Positions 1 through 8,511 of a DNA stretch of 64,000 nucleotides are shown in pieces. This DNA comes from Streptomyces xanthophaeus (GTDB lineage: Bacteria; Actinomycetota; Actinomycetes; Streptomycetales; Streptomycetaceae), in assembly GCF_000725805.1 (NCBI RefSeq), contig NZ_KL647137.1, positions 1 to 64,000 on the forward strand, in the 5' to 3' direction. The notes below the pieces were generated by a model. It was given only the letters and a program-made list of their open reading frames with translations. It had not been told where the DNA came from and ran no database searches. Position numbers and translations under genes: made by a program. Position 1 is the stretch's first letter; each line of letters opens with the position of its first letter.

Positions 1-2176
1 CGCCCCCCCCGCCGCACCCGCGCCCGACGTACTCGGCCTCGCCCACCTCCGGACCCCCGCTCCCGGCCCGGCCGCCGGCCCGCCCCCCGAGCCCCCGCCT
101 CAGCCGCCCGAGCCGCCCCCGGCCTCGCCCCCGCCGCCCGGACCGGTGGCTGCCGCCGCGCCGTCCGGGGTCTTCCGGCCCGGCCTGACCGGCACCTTCC
201 GGCAGCCGACCAGCATCCGCCCGCTGGCCGCGCGCACCGCCGTCCGCATCGGCCGCGCCCCCGGCAACGACCTCGTCATCGACGACCTCGTCGTCTCCCG
301 GCGGCACGCCGAGCTGCGCGCCCTCGCCGACGGCACCTACGAGATCGTCGACCTCGGCAGCCACAACGGCACCTACCTCAACGGAGCCCCCGTCGAGCGC
401 ACCGCAGCCCTCACCGAGGGCGACATCGTCGGCATCGGCCACTCCGTCTTCTGCCTCGTGGGCGACCAGCTCCAGGAGTACGTGGACACCGGCGAGGTCT
501 CCCTCGACGTCCAGGACCTGACCGTCGCCGTCGACCACGGCCGCAAGACCCTCCTCGACCGCGTCTCCTTCCCCGTCGGCGCCAAATGCCTGCTCGCCGT
601 CGTAGGGCCCAGCGGAGCGGGCAAGTCCACCCTCCTCGGCGCCCTCACAGGACTGCGGCCCGCCGACCACGGCACCGTCCTCTACGACGGCCGCGACCTG
701 TACCGCGACTACGCCGAACTGCGCAGCCGCATCGGGCTCGTCCCGCAGGACGACATCCTGCACGCCCAGCTCACCGTCCGCCGCGCCCTCACCTACGCGG
801 CCGAACTGCGCTTCCCGCAGGACACCGCCCCGGCCGAACGCCGGGCCAGGGTGGACGAGGTGATCGGGGAACTCGGCCTCCAGCAGCGCGCCGACCAGCC
901 CATCCACAGCCTCTCCGGCGGCCAGCGCAAACGCGTCTCGGTCGCCCTGGAGCTGCTGACCAAGCCCTCCCTGCTGTTCCTCGACGAGCCCACCTCCGGC
1001 CTCGACCCCGGTATGGACCGCTCGGTGATGCACATGCTGCGCGGCCTCGCGGACGACGGCCGCACCGTCATCGTGGTCACCCATAGCGTGCTCAGCCTGG
1101 ACGTCTGCGACCGGCTGCTGGTCCTCGCCCCGGGCGGGCGCATCGCCTGGTTCGGGCCGCCCGGCGAAACCCTCGACTACTTCGGCTTCGACCAGTGGCC
1201 CGAAGCGTTCGAGGCCTTCGAGAACCAGCAGGACCGCGACTGGGCGGGGGAGTACGCCGCCTCGCCGCAGCACCGCAAGTACGCCGACAGCTCCGGACGC
1301 CGGCCGGGCGCCGACGGCGACCGCGCCCAGCCGGCCGGCTTCGCCGAAGCGCCGCCCAAGGCCCAGAGCTGGGGCTCCCAGCTGTCCACCCTGGTCCGCC
1401 GGTACGCGGCCGCGCTCAGCGCCGACAGGACCTTCCTCGTCATCATGATCGCGCTGCCGTTCGTCATGGGAGCCATGGCCCGCGCCCTGGCCGGCAGCGC
1501 CCTCACCCAGGAGACGGCCATCAACGCCCTGCTCATCCTGTGCGTCGGCGGAGTGCTGACCGGGGCGGCCAACGCCGTGCGCGAGCTGGTCAAGGAGAGA
1601 ACGATCTACCAGCGCGAACGCGCCGTCGGTCTGTCGCGCTCTGCCTACCTGATGTCCAAGGTGGTGGTCCTCGGCGCCGTCACCGTCGCCCAGGCCGTGG
1701 TGCTGACCCTCGTCGGCCTGTTCGGCGTGAAACTCGGCGCCCCCGGCGGCCAGGGGGTCTTCCTGCCGCCCCTGGCCGAGATCACCCTCGTCGTCGCCCT
1801 GCTCTCCTTCACCGCGATGATGCTCGGCCTGTTGGTGTCCGCACTGGTCACCAAGGAGGAGGTCACCATGCCGCTGCTGGTCCTCCTCGCCATCGTTCAG
1901 GTGGTCTTCTGCGGGGCCCTCCTCCAGCTGGACGGGGTCCCGGTGGTCGAACAGCTCGCCTGGCTCGTCCCCTCGCGGTGGGCGCTCGGCGCCATGGCCG
2001 GCACCATCGACCTGGGCGCCCTGGTGCCGGGCACCCTCACCGACGACCCGCTCTTCGCGCACAGCGCCGGGGTGTGGCTGCTGAACGTGGGGATGCTGGT
2101 GGCGCTGGCCGTGCTGTTCGGGGTGCTGGTCGCCCGACTGCTGCGCCGGCACGAGCCCGCGATCATGCGGAAGTAG
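1..2176 (+). CDS. FHA-domain ABC exporter, ATPase-permease fusion (5' partial)
   Basis: The reading frame is open from the first bases of the window, so the true start lies upstream; an internal GTG at 146 is probably not the start. In order it encodes a Pro/Ala-rich linker (to about 145), an FHA domain (about 215-460, with RIGR, SRRH and GSHNGTYLNG), an ABC ATPase (Walker A GPSGAGKST near 607, LSGGQ near 911, Walker B LLFLDEP near 970, H-loop VTH near 1075) and an ABC-2 type permease with about six hydrophobic segments from 1430 to the end. FHA domains bind phosphothreonine, and the kinase gene two positions downstream is the obvious writer. I infer a kinase-controlled exporter of unknown substrate. 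A second FHA domain may precede the linker outside the window. Confidence 0.93.
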   Translation, partial: APPAAPAPDVLGLAHLRTPAPGPAAGPPPEPPPQPPEPPPASPPPPGPVAAAAPSGVFRPGLTGTFRQPTSIRPLAARTAVRIGRAPGNDLVIDDLVVSRRHAELRALADGTYEIVDLGSHNGTYLNGAPVERTAALTEGDIVGIGHSVFCLVGDQLQEYVDTGEVSLDVQDLTVAVDHGRKTLLDRVSFPVGAKCLLAVVGPSGAGKSTLLGALTGLRPADHGTVLYDGRDLYRDYAELRSRIGLVPQDDILHAQLTVRRALTYAAELRFPQDTAPAERRARVDEVIGELGLQQRADQPIHSLSGGQRKRVSVALELLTKPSLLFLDEPTSGLDPGMDRSVMHMLRGLADDGRTVIVVTHSVLSLDVCDRLLVLAPGGRIAWFGPPGETLDYFGFDQWPEAFEAFENQQDRDWAGEYAASPQHRKYADSSGRRPGADGDRAQPAGFAEAPPKAQSWGSQLSTLVRRYAAALSADRTFLVIMIALPFVMGAMARALAGSALTQETAINALLILCVGGVLTGAANAVRELVKERTIYQRERAVGLSRSAYLMSKVVVLGAVTVAQAVVLTLVGLFGVKLGAPGGQGVFLPPLAEITLVVALLSFTAMMLGLLVSALVTKEEVTMPLLVLLAIVQVVFCGALLQLDGVPVVEQLAWLVPSRWALGAMAGTIDLGALVPGTLTDDPLFAHSAGVWLLNVGMLVALAVLFGVLVARLLRRHEPAIMRK

Positions 2177-2181
2177 GCCCG

Positions 2182-2856
2182 ATGAGCAGCAGCCCGGTGG
2201 CACCCGGCGGCGCGGCGGCGGACTTCCGCCCCACCCATGTCGTCCCCCAGGAGGGCCTGCCCGCCTGGGAGGGCCCCGACGTCTCCCGGCCGACCGCACC
2301 CCTGGACCCCTTCCTGCCGGTCCAGCTGCTGTCCCGGCGCGGGGAGTGGGCGCAGATCCTGTGCTCCAACGGCTGGTCGGCCTGGGTGGACGGGCGGCTG
2401 CTGGTCGCCGTTCCGCAGCCGCCTCCCACGGCCCAGGGGCGGCCCCCCGCACGGACCGAGGACCCCGGGCCGCTGCTCGCGCGCAGCGCCGACGCACTGG
2501 AACGCTACCGGCGGGCCGCCGCCGAACACGCCGCGGGCCGCACCGACGCCGAGGCCTTCCGGCGTTCCGTACGGGGGCTGCGGGCCGGGATCGTGCTCGA
2601 CGGGGAGTCCGTCTGGCTGTACGACGACACCGGCGGGCGCTGGCTGTACGGCGACGGGACCCGCCTGACGACCTACGCGGTCGCCACCGGCCCAGGCGCC
2701 GGCACCGGCCCCGGCTCCGCACCGGCGGCGGCTCCGCGGCCCGAGGCAGCCGAGGACCCCGTGGAGGTCCAGCTCGACGTGCTGCCCGAGGCGGCCACCG
2801 GACACGCCCCCACCCGGATCGCGGACGGGCCCGGATCCGGGCCCGGGGAGCGGTGA
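2182..2856 (+). CDS. SH3-like hypothetical protein of the FHA-ABC/kinase operon
   Basis: 224 residues, ATG start 5 nt after the exporter stop; its stop overlaps the kinase start (TGATG), so the three genes are translationally linked. Residues about 35-75 (FLPVQLLSRRGEWAQILCSN followed by GWSAWVDGRLL) look like a small SH3-type beta barrel. A middle helical stretch (about 95-135) is followed by a short beta-rich segment (VWLYDDTGGRWLYGDG). There is no signal peptide or membrane segment, so it is probably cytoplasmic. The tail carries HAPTRIADG, and PTRIA recurs in the tail of the neighbouring kinase; these threonines are candidate phosphorylation sites for FHA recognition (inference). The family is not recognised beyond this. 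Confidence 0.8.
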   Translation: MSSSPVAPGGAAADFRPTHVVPQEGLPAWEGPDVSRPTAPLDPFLPVQLLSRRGEWAQILCSNGWSAWVDGRLLVAVPQPPPTAQGRPPARTEDPGPLLARSADALERYRRAAAEHAAGRTDAEAFRRSVRGLRAGIVLDGESVWLYDDTGGRWLYGDGTRLTTYAVATGPGAGTGPGSAPAAAPRPEAAEDPVEVQLDVLPEAATGHAPTRIADGPGSGPGER

Positions 2857-3839
2857 TGGCCGCCCAGCCCGCCGGGGGCCGCCCCTCCGCCCTGCTCGGG
2901 CAGAAGATCGCCGGGTACCTGGTGGAGGCCGAGATCGGACGCGGCGGCATGGCCGTCGTCTACCGGGCCCGGGACCTGCGCCTCGACCGGACGGTGGCGC
3001 TGAAGCTGCTGGCACCCGAACTCGCCCGGAACGACACCTTCAGGAAGCGGTTCGCCCACGAGTCGAAGGTGGCCGCGGCCATCGACCACCCGCACATCGT
3101 CCCCGTCTTCGAGGCGGGCGAGACCGAAGACCTGCTGTACATCGCCATGCGGTACGTCGCGGGGCAGGACCTGCGGGCGATGCTGGACCGGACCGGTCCC
3201 CTCCCGGTGGCGACCGCCGCCCGGATCGCGGGCCAGGTGGCCTCCGCGCTCGACGCGGCGCACGACCACGACCTCGTCCACCGGGACGTGAAACCGGGCA
3301 ACATCCTCGTCGCACAGGGCACGGACAGCGAACACCCCGAGCACGTCTACCTCACGGACTTCGGACTGACGAAGAAATCGCTGTCCCTCACCGGTTTCAC
3401 GAGCGTCGGACAGTTCGTGGGCACCCTGGACTACGTGGCCCCGGAGCAGATCTCCGGGAAGCCGGTGGACGGCCGGTGCGACGTGTACAGCCTGGGATGC
3501 GTCGTCTACGAGATGCTCGCGGGCGGCCCGCCGTTCCAGCGGGACGACGACATGGCCCTGCTCTGGGCCCATCAGTACGATCCGCCCGCCCCGCCGAGCA
3601 GCCGCCGGCCCGGTCTGCCGCCGGAGGTGGACGAGGTGCTCGCGAAGGCGCTGGCCAAGTCCCCGGAGGAGCGGTGGGACAACTGCCTGGCCTTCACCGG
3701 GGCGCTGCGCCGGGCGGGGGCGGGGGTGGCGGACCGCGGCGGCGTCGCACATCCGCCGACGCGGATCGCACAACTCCCGGCCGACTTCGCACCGCCTCCT
3801 CCGCCGCCGCGCTGGGCGATGCCGGTGTTCCGCAGGTAG
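2856..3839 (+). CDS. Soluble serine/threonine protein kinase
   Basis: 327 residues. Complete Hanks-type kinase: glycine loop GRGGMAVVYRA (about 27-37), catalytic Lys in VALKLL, HRDVKPGN catalytic loop, DFGLTKK activation segment start, APEQ and DVYSLGCVVYEML. The domain fills residues 20-275. The remaining 50 residues are a Pro-rich tail with HPPTRIAQLP; there is no transmembrane helix or PASTA repeat, unlike PknB. It starts inside the stop codon of the preceding SH3-like gene and is the last gene of the FHA-exporter operon, so the exporter's FHA domain is the likely phospho-reader. Substrates are not visible from sequence. Confidence 0.95.
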   Translation: MAAQPAGGRPSALLGQKIAGYLVEAEIGRGGMAVVYRARDLRLDRTVALKLLAPELARNDTFRKRFAHESKVAAAIDHPHIVPVFEAGETEDLLYIAMRYVAGQDLRAMLDRTGPLPVATAARIAGQVASALDAAHDHDLVHRDVKPGNILVAQGTDSEHPEHVYLTDFGLTKKSLSLTGFTSVGQFVGTLDYVAPEQISGKPVDGRCDVYSLGCVVYEMLAGGPPFQRDDDMALLWAHQYDPPAPPSSRRPGLPPEVDEVLAKALAKSPEERWDNCLAFTGALRRAGAGVADRGGVAHPPTRIAQLPADFAPPPPPPRWAMPVFRR

Positions 3840-4046
3840 CGCCGCGGCTCCGCTGCGCCGGGCTCCGTCCCGGACCCGCACCTCGGGAGGGGCCGGGTTC
3901 GGCCCTGGCGGGACCCGGCTTCGGTGGGGTCGGGGAGCGGGGCCCCTCCGGGGTGTCTCCTCGGCTCGCGCACCGAGCCCCGTCGGACACGTTCGGCCCA
4001 GGTTGCGCGCTCGTCCTGCGGGGACACCCCGCAGCGTCCCCACTCC

Positions 4047-4085
4047 CCTCCGCCCAGGCCCTGCCCTCCAGGGCCTGGGCGGAGG
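4047..4085. terminator. Bidirectional terminator, 17-bp perfect hairpin
   Basis: Arms 4047-4063 and 4069-4085 are perfect reverse complements (17 bp) around a 5-nt loop. It lies between the convergent kinase (ends 3839) and streptophobe genes (ends 4155). There is no T-tract, as is usual in streptomycetes. The rest of the 315-bp gap (3840-4154) shows nothing else I can name. Confidence 0.75.
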
Positions 4086-4154
4086 CGCGGGGTCCGGGGC
4101 ACCGTCCAATGGCGCCGCAGACGGCCACGGCCGCACCGCCGGGTCCCGCAGGGG

Positions 4155-5441
4155 TCAGCGGGGAGGCGGTCCGGTCGGTTCGTCGACGCGGCCCCCGCGG
4201 TGCACCGGGCGGGCCAGGAGCGCGCCGAGGAAGCCCGCCACGGCGCCCCAGAGCAGCGCGAGGCCCACGGTGCGCCACAGGACCGGGCTGAGCTCGACCG
4301 TTGCGCCGAGCCCGTCCACGGCCCCGATGCCCAGCAGCGAGAGCCCGAACCGTGCCTGGACCTGCGCCAGCAGGCACACCGCCAGGGTGCCGAGGCCCAT
4401 CGCCAGGCCCAGGTGGAGCGCGTGCTGCACGGCCCGTACGTGGGCGGGGGAGCGTACGGCGGCCAGTACGCCCGCGCCCAGCAGCAGGACCGCGGCCACC
4501 GGCACCAGCCACCACGCCCGGGCGTCCCGTTCCGCGAGCGAGGCCACGTCGACCGTGGAGAGGTCGGCGCCGCGCAGCACCTGGTCCAGCAACTGCGGCA
4601 TCGGCAGCCCGAACGGCCCCTCCACCTTGCCCTCCCAGGCGCCGCCGAAGCCGAGCGTGAGCGCGAGCCAGGCGAGGTTGGGCAGCCCGAGCAGCAGCAC
4701 GGCCAGCGTCCGCGCGCCGTGGCCCTGGGTCGCCGCCACCACCAGGCCGACGCCGAGCCCGAGGACGACGTACGCGAGCAGCAGCGCCACCGTGGCGAAG
4801 GCGGCGGGGCGCAGCGCGGCGTGGAAGCGGACGAGGCGGGCCGGGAGCGGTGCCCGGCGGGAGACGAGCAGGGCGATCAGCAACAGACCGAGGATCCACA
4901 GCAGTCCGAACAGGAGCGTGGCGGGCAGTGCGGTCTTGAAGCCCACGGTCGGGGCGGAGTCGAGCAGCTCGCCGATCTCCCCGACGGGCGAGTCGCCGGT
5001 GTCGATGCCGAAGTCCTGGCGGGCGAAGAGCCCCACGGCGGTGAGCGCGATGAGCCACAGCAGGACCAGGGGGACGGTCCGGGAGAGGAGTTCACCCGGA
5101 CGGGTCACCGCCCGGTTGTGGAGGGGGTGCAGGAAGCAGAGGCCGGCCACGAGGGCCCCGGCCAGGCTCACCGAGAGGGGTATGGCCGACAGGCTCGCAT
5201 CGGCTTCCGCCAGGAAGCCGGCCCCGCCCGTCACCTCCACCGAGCCGCCGGCGGCCATCACCACCACGGCGGCCACCACGTGCGGGAACGCGCCGTCGGG
5301 CAGGTCGCCCGCACCGGCACAGGCCAGCCCGGCCGCCGCGACCGCCGTCATCACCGCGAAGGCCGCGACGACGGTCAGGAGGGCGTCACGCCAGGCCTTC
5401 CGGGATCCCCCGGGCGAGGGTGCTGTCGGCGTTCGGCTCAC
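4155..5441 (-). CDS. Streptophobe family integral membrane protein
   Basis: 428 residues from a GTG at 5441 (start VSRTPTAPSPGG); an ATG further in would cut into the first membrane helix. About ten hydrophobic segments are spread over the whole length, with loops rich in Gly and Ala and a short polar C-terminus ending near HRGGRVDEPTGPPPR. The pattern and length fit the Streptomyces-restricted streptophobe family, whose role is unknown. In Streptomyces this family often sits near secreted or signalling genes; here it is divergent from the DUF6777-like gene, sharing a 158-bp promoter region. No catalytic motif is visible. Confidence 0.8.
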   Translation of the reverse strand: MSRTPTAPSPGGSRKAWRDALLTVVAAFAVMTAVAAAGLACAGAGDLPDGAFPHVVAAVVVMAAGGSVEVTGGAGFLAEADASLSAIPLSVSLAGALVAGLCFLHPLHNRAVTRPGELLSRTVPLVLLWLIALTAVGLFARQDFGIDTGDSPVGEIGELLDSAPTVGFKTALPATLLFGLLWILGLLLIALLVSRRAPLPARLVRFHAALRPAAFATVALLLAYVVLGLGVGLVVAATQGHGARTLAVLLLGLPNLAWLALTLGFGGAWEGKVEGPFGLPMPQLLDQVLRGADLSTVDVASLAERDARAWWLVPVAAVLLLGAGVLAAVRSPAHVRAVQHALHLGLAMGLGTLAVCLLAQVQARFGLSLLGIGAVDGLGATVELSPVLWRTVGLALLWGAVAGFLGALLARPVHRGGRVDEPTGPPPR

Positions 5442-5599
5442 CCTGCAACGGTAGGCACCCCCGGCTTGCGGGCACCACCCGGACGGCGCACACAATGGTC
5501 CGCAGGAGTGCAAGAAATCCGGATATTTCCGTGCACCAGCGGCGGAAGGTCGGAACGTCCACAGGGGACCGGAACTCCTCCGTCTGGGAAGAAGAGCCC

Positions 5600-6991
5600 G
5601 TGACCACGCACCCCGAGCAGCAGCAGCCGCCGCCGTCCGAACGCCCCACGAGCCCGCCTTCCGGTCCGCCGTCCGGCCTTCCCCCCGGCCCTCCCCCCAG
5701 TTCTCCTTCCGGCCCTCCCTCGGGGCCGCTTTCGGGCGGGCAGGACGGGCCACCGGCCGCACCGCCGCCACCGGCCCCGCCAGGCGGTCCCGGCGGACCT
5801 CCCGGAGGGGACGCGGCGGGCCGGGGGCCCTGGTGGCGGTCCGTGCCCCGGCTGGCCACCGCACTGGTCGCGCTGGCCGCGGTGGTGGCCCTGGCCGTGG
5901 TGCTGACCCGGCCCAGCGGCACCTCCGACAAGGCCCGCGGGGAGGTGTTCCTCCAGCCCGCCGCCGATGCCGGGCCCGACCCGTTCACCGTGTCCACCGC
6001 ATCGGACAGGGCCACCCCGCCACCACCCCCGTCACCGCCGCCCACCGCGAGCGCCACGACGGGCCCGACGCCCGCCCCCACGGCCACCCGCAGCGTGAGC
6101 GGCGCCTCGCCGGGCCTGTACGGGGGCACCAAGTCCCTCGGGAGCTGCGACGTCGAGAAGCAGATCAAGGTGCTGTCCGCGCAGCCCGTCAAGAACGAGG
6201 CCTTCGCCTCCGCCCTGGACATCCGGCCCGCCGCAGTGCCCGGTTACCTCCGCTCGCTGACCCCGGTGCAGCTGCGCTGGGACACCCGGGTCACGAACCA
6301 CGGCTTCCGCGACGGCCGGGCCACCCCGTACCAGGCGGTGCTCCAGTCCGGTACCGCCGTACTGGTGGACGACCGCGGCGTACCGCGGGTGCGCTGCGCG
6401 TGCGGGAACCCGCTCCGGGTGGCAGTGCCGCTGAAGGCCGACCCGAAGCGGACCGGGCAGCCGTGGAGCTCGTACCAGCCGTCGCGGGTCGTGGTCATCG
6501 CGCCCTCGGTGACCATCGTCAACAAGTTCGTCATCTACGACCACCAGGACCGGCGCTGGTACCAGCGCGACCGCGGGGACCACCACGGCGACCACGACAA
6601 GCCGGTGCCGCCGCCGGTCGTCCCGCCCCTGCCGCCCAGCCCGCCGCCGGACACCAGCACCGGGCCCTCCGGTGAGGACCCCGGTACCGACACCTCCCCG
6701 GGCACGCCCACGGACGGCGGAACCGACACCGACACCGGTACGCCCACCGAGACGGACCGCCGGCGGGACCTGGACTCGGGCACCCCCAGTGACCCGGGCA
6801 CGCCCACCGACACGACAACACCCCAGGACCGGGACCGGGACCCGGACTCGGGCACGCCGTCCGACCCGGGTACGCCGTCCGACGCGGACAAGTCCTCCGG
6901 CACGCCCACGGACACCGCCACGGCCACGGTCACGGCGACCGTCTCGGGCAGCGGCACCGGTACGGCCACCGGTTCGGCCGGAACGCGGTGA
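5600..6991 (+). CDS. DUF6777-like membrane-anchored protein with Pro- and Thr-rich flanks
   Basis: 463 residues from GTG 5600, chosen for the purine-rich GGGAAGAAG upstream. Order: Pro/Ser/Gly-rich cytoplasmic N-terminus (1-75), one membrane helix (about 80-102, LATALVALAAVVALAVVL), a second Pro/Thr-rich spacer, a folded domain (about 170-315) starting GEVFLQPAADAGPDPFT in the N-terminal part and including GLYGGTKSLGSCDVEKQ and a RVRCACGNPL cysteine pair, then a 130-residue low-complexity tail with repeated GTPTD/GTPSD units. The topology suggests a bitopic protein with an exported domain. DUF6777 is my recognition of the GPDPFT and LYGGT patterns; function is unknown. The tail repeats are probably variable in copy number. 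Confidence 0.75.
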   Translation: MTTHPEQQQPPPSERPTSPPSGPPSGLPPGPPPSSPSGPPSGPLSGGQDGPPAAPPPPAPPGGPGGPPGGDAAGRGPWWRSVPRLATALVALAAVVALAVVLTRPSGTSDKARGEVFLQPAADAGPDPFTVSTASDRATPPPPPSPPPTASATTGPTPAPTATRSVSGASPGLYGGTKSLGSCDVEKQIKVLSAQPVKNEAFASALDIRPAAVPGYLRSLTPVQLRWDTRVTNHGFRDGRATPYQAVLQSGTAVLVDDRGVPRVRCACGNPLRVAVPLKADPKRTGQPWSSYQPSRVVVIAPSVTIVNKFVIYDHQDRRWYQRDRGDHHGDHDKPVPPPVVPPLPPSPPPDTSTGPSGEDPGTDTSPGTPTDGGTDTDTGTPTETDRRRDLDSGTPSDPGTPTDTTTPQDRDRDPDSGTPSDPGTPSDADKSSGTPTDTATATVTATVSGSGTGTATGSAGTR

Positions 6992-7023
6992 TGCCGCTCG
7001 GCGCCCTGCGGGGCGGAGCGGCA
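6992..7023. terminator. Bidirectional terminator hairpin
   Basis: TGCCGCTC (6992-6999) pairs with GAGCGGCA (7016-7023). After a 2-nt bulge CGCCC (7002-7006) pairs with GGGCG (7011-7015), with loop TGCG. It begins directly after the stop of the DUF6777-like gene and faces the convergent secreted-protein gene. Confidence 0.7.
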
Positions 7024-7054
7024 CCACGGTGTCGGCGTACGGGACACGAGCGGT

Positions 7055-7648
7055 TCAGCGGTTGCCGCCGCCGGTGCGGCAGAACTTGTTGAAGGCGCTG
7101 GTGGAGCCTGCGAGGAAGGCCCTGTCGAAGGCGTCCTGCACGGCTTGGTCCTGCTGTGCGGTCAGGCCGGGGTGTTCGTTGAAGTCCTTGTGGGGCTTCT
7201 TGTGGGTGTTGGACCTGCAGTTCTCCTGAGCGGCGGCCTTGCCCGCCTTGACGCCCTCGTTGAAGCCCTGGATGCGGGCCTCCCGCAGGGCCTTCACGGT
7301 CGCGTCCTTGTCGGAACCGACCGCGGTGCACCTGATCAGCGGGCCCTTCTGCGACTCGACGAGGTACTCGCCGGGGGGCAGGCCGGACTGGGTGAAGACC
7401 CCGTTCAGCCCGTCCAGATTCCCCAGGCCCACGGCGTTCCCGCTGCTGCCGCGCAGAGCGGCTCCGCCGGTGCCGATGAAGGCGGTCCCGGTCACGGTCA
7501 CCGTCTTGCCGTCGTCCGAGGGTTTGACGGTGCACGTGCCGGCCGTCACGGCCGACGGGGCGGTGGCCTGGGCGAAGGAGGCCGAACCCAGCGCGAGGGC
7601 CGCGGCGAGCGCCGGGCACAGGACGGCCAGTCGGGTACGGGTGTTCAT
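7055..7648 (-). CDS. Secreted four-cysteine protein, paralogue 1
   Basis: 197 residues from ATG 7648; a GTG three codons upstream (7657) is an alternative. The N-terminal Arg plus a long Ala/Leu segment ending near ASFAQA is a Sec signal peptide. The mature part has a beta-rich first half starting GTCTVKPSDDGKTVTVTG and a helical second half with GFNEGVKAGKAAAQENC, a SNTHKKP linker and FDRAFLAGSTSAFNKFC. Four cysteines (CTV, IRC, ENC, KFC) could form two disulfides. The gene follows paralogue 2 (7671-8249) by about 20 nt, so the two are co-transcribed. A third member is at 53179-53739. Function is unknown; an extracellular, possibly cell-wall-associated role is inferred from the signal peptide only. 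Confidence 0.85.
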   Translation of the reverse strand: MNTRTRLAVLCPALAAALALGSASFAQATAPSAVTAGTCTVKPSDDGKTVTVTGTAFIGTGGAALRGSSGNAVGLGNLDGLNGVFTQSGLPPGEYLVESQKGPLIRCTAVGSDKDATVKALREARIQGFNEGVKAGKAAAQENCRSNTHKKPHKDFNEHPGLTAQQDQAVQDAFDRAFLAGSTSAFNKFCRTGGGNR

Positions 7649-7670
7649 GAGCGACACCGGCTTCCGTGTT

Positions 7671-8249
7671 TCAGTTGCCCCCGCCGCCGGTGCGGCAGAA
7701 CTTCTCGAAGGCGCTGGTGGATCCGGCGAGGAAGGCCTTGTCGAAGGCGTCCTCGACGGCCTGGTCCTGTGCGGTCAGGCTGGGGTGCTTGTTGGGCTTC
7801 TTGTGGGTGTTGCTCTGGCAGTTCTCCTGGGCGGCGGCCTTGCCCGCCTTGACACCGGCGTTGAAGCCCTCGACACGCGCCTTCTTGATCGCGTCCGAGT
7901 TCGCTTCCTTGTCGGCCTTGACCACCGTGCAGTTCTTGAATCCGCCCTTCGCGGGCAGGATCGTGAAGTCGGTGCTCTTCTGGAACCGCTTGACGGAGAA
8001 GGACCCGTCGGGCTGGACGCCCTCCAGCGCGCTGACGCCCTCACCGCCGTCGATCTTCAGGGGCATGTCGTCGGGCGCCCATCCGGAGCCGCTGATGGTG
8101 ATGCTGAGGCCGTTGTCGGCCGGCTTCACGGTGCAGGTGCCGATGCCCGGGGCGGCGGACGCCGCCGGAGCCAGGGCCGCCAGGCTCCCGGCCACGAACG
8201 TGCAGGTGATCAGAGAAGTGACTGTGGTGCGACGACTGCGCCGGTTCAT
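7671..8249 (-). CDS. Secreted four-cysteine protein, paralogue 2
   Basis: 192 residues, ATG with GGGAGG upstream. Signal peptide MNRRSRRTTVTS plus a hydrophobic run ending near ASA. The mature domain starts GTCTVKPADNGLSITISG and contains RFQKSTDFTILP, a stretch also found in the distant paralogue at 53179. The second half (GFNAGVKAGKAAAQENC, SNTHKKP, AFLAGSTSAFEKFC) is nearly identical to paralogue 1, whereas the first halves differ. That pattern suggests tandem duplication followed by divergence of the beta domain, or gene conversion of the 3' half. It is the first gene of the two-gene unit. Function is unknown. Confidence 0.87.
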   Translation of the reverse strand: MNRRSRRTTVTSLITCTFVAGSLAALAPAASAAPGIGTCTVKPADNGLSITISGSGWAPDDMPLKIDGGEGVSALEGVQPDGSFSVKRFQKSTDFTILPAKGGFKNCTVVKADKEANSDAIKKARVEGFNAGVKAGKAAAQENCQSNTHKKPNKHPSLTAQDQAVEDAFDKAFLAGSTSAFEKFCRTGGGGN

Positions 8250-8474
8250 GGTGGTGTTCCTCCCTCATGTGGGTGCGGAGGGAGAGGACGAGGAGAGACG
8301 GCCGTGGGCGGACGCGCAGAGGCGCGACATCGTCACGGGCGCATCGCGGCGCCGGGAGCGAACGGGCCGGCGTGCGGAACCGCGTCCCGGGACTCTCCCT
8401 CCGGCCGCCGAACGGGCGGCGGTCTGGGCTGATCCTTGAGCTGATCGGAAGGCGCCCGTCTTTTTCATCCTCCC

Positions 8475-8504
8475 CCGTCCCGGCCGGGGTGTCGACCGGG
8501 ACGG
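8475..8504 (-). terminator. Terminator after the secreted repeat-domain gene
   Basis: CCGTCCCGG (8475-8483) and CCGGGACGG (8496-8504) form a perfect 9-bp stem with a 12-nt loop, 8 nt beyond the stop at 8512 on the minus strand. Confidence 0.65.
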
Positions 8505-8511
8505 AACACCG

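Noticed and set aside
1..2176. GTG at 146 as the start of the FHA-ABC gene
   Set aside because: The frame stays open to the left edge with a Pro-rich linker typical of a region between domains, and no ribosome-binding site precedes 146.
3924..5603. Plus-strand open frame opposite the streptophobe gene
   Set aside because: Composition is Arg/Gln/Gly-rich without motifs, while the minus-strand frame gives regular membrane helices.
6660..6960. Repeated GTPTD/GTPSD-coding units, at first glance like a repeat array
   Set aside because: The units are irregular, in frame and lack unique spacers; they encode the low-complexity tail of the DUF6777-like protein, not a CRISPR array.
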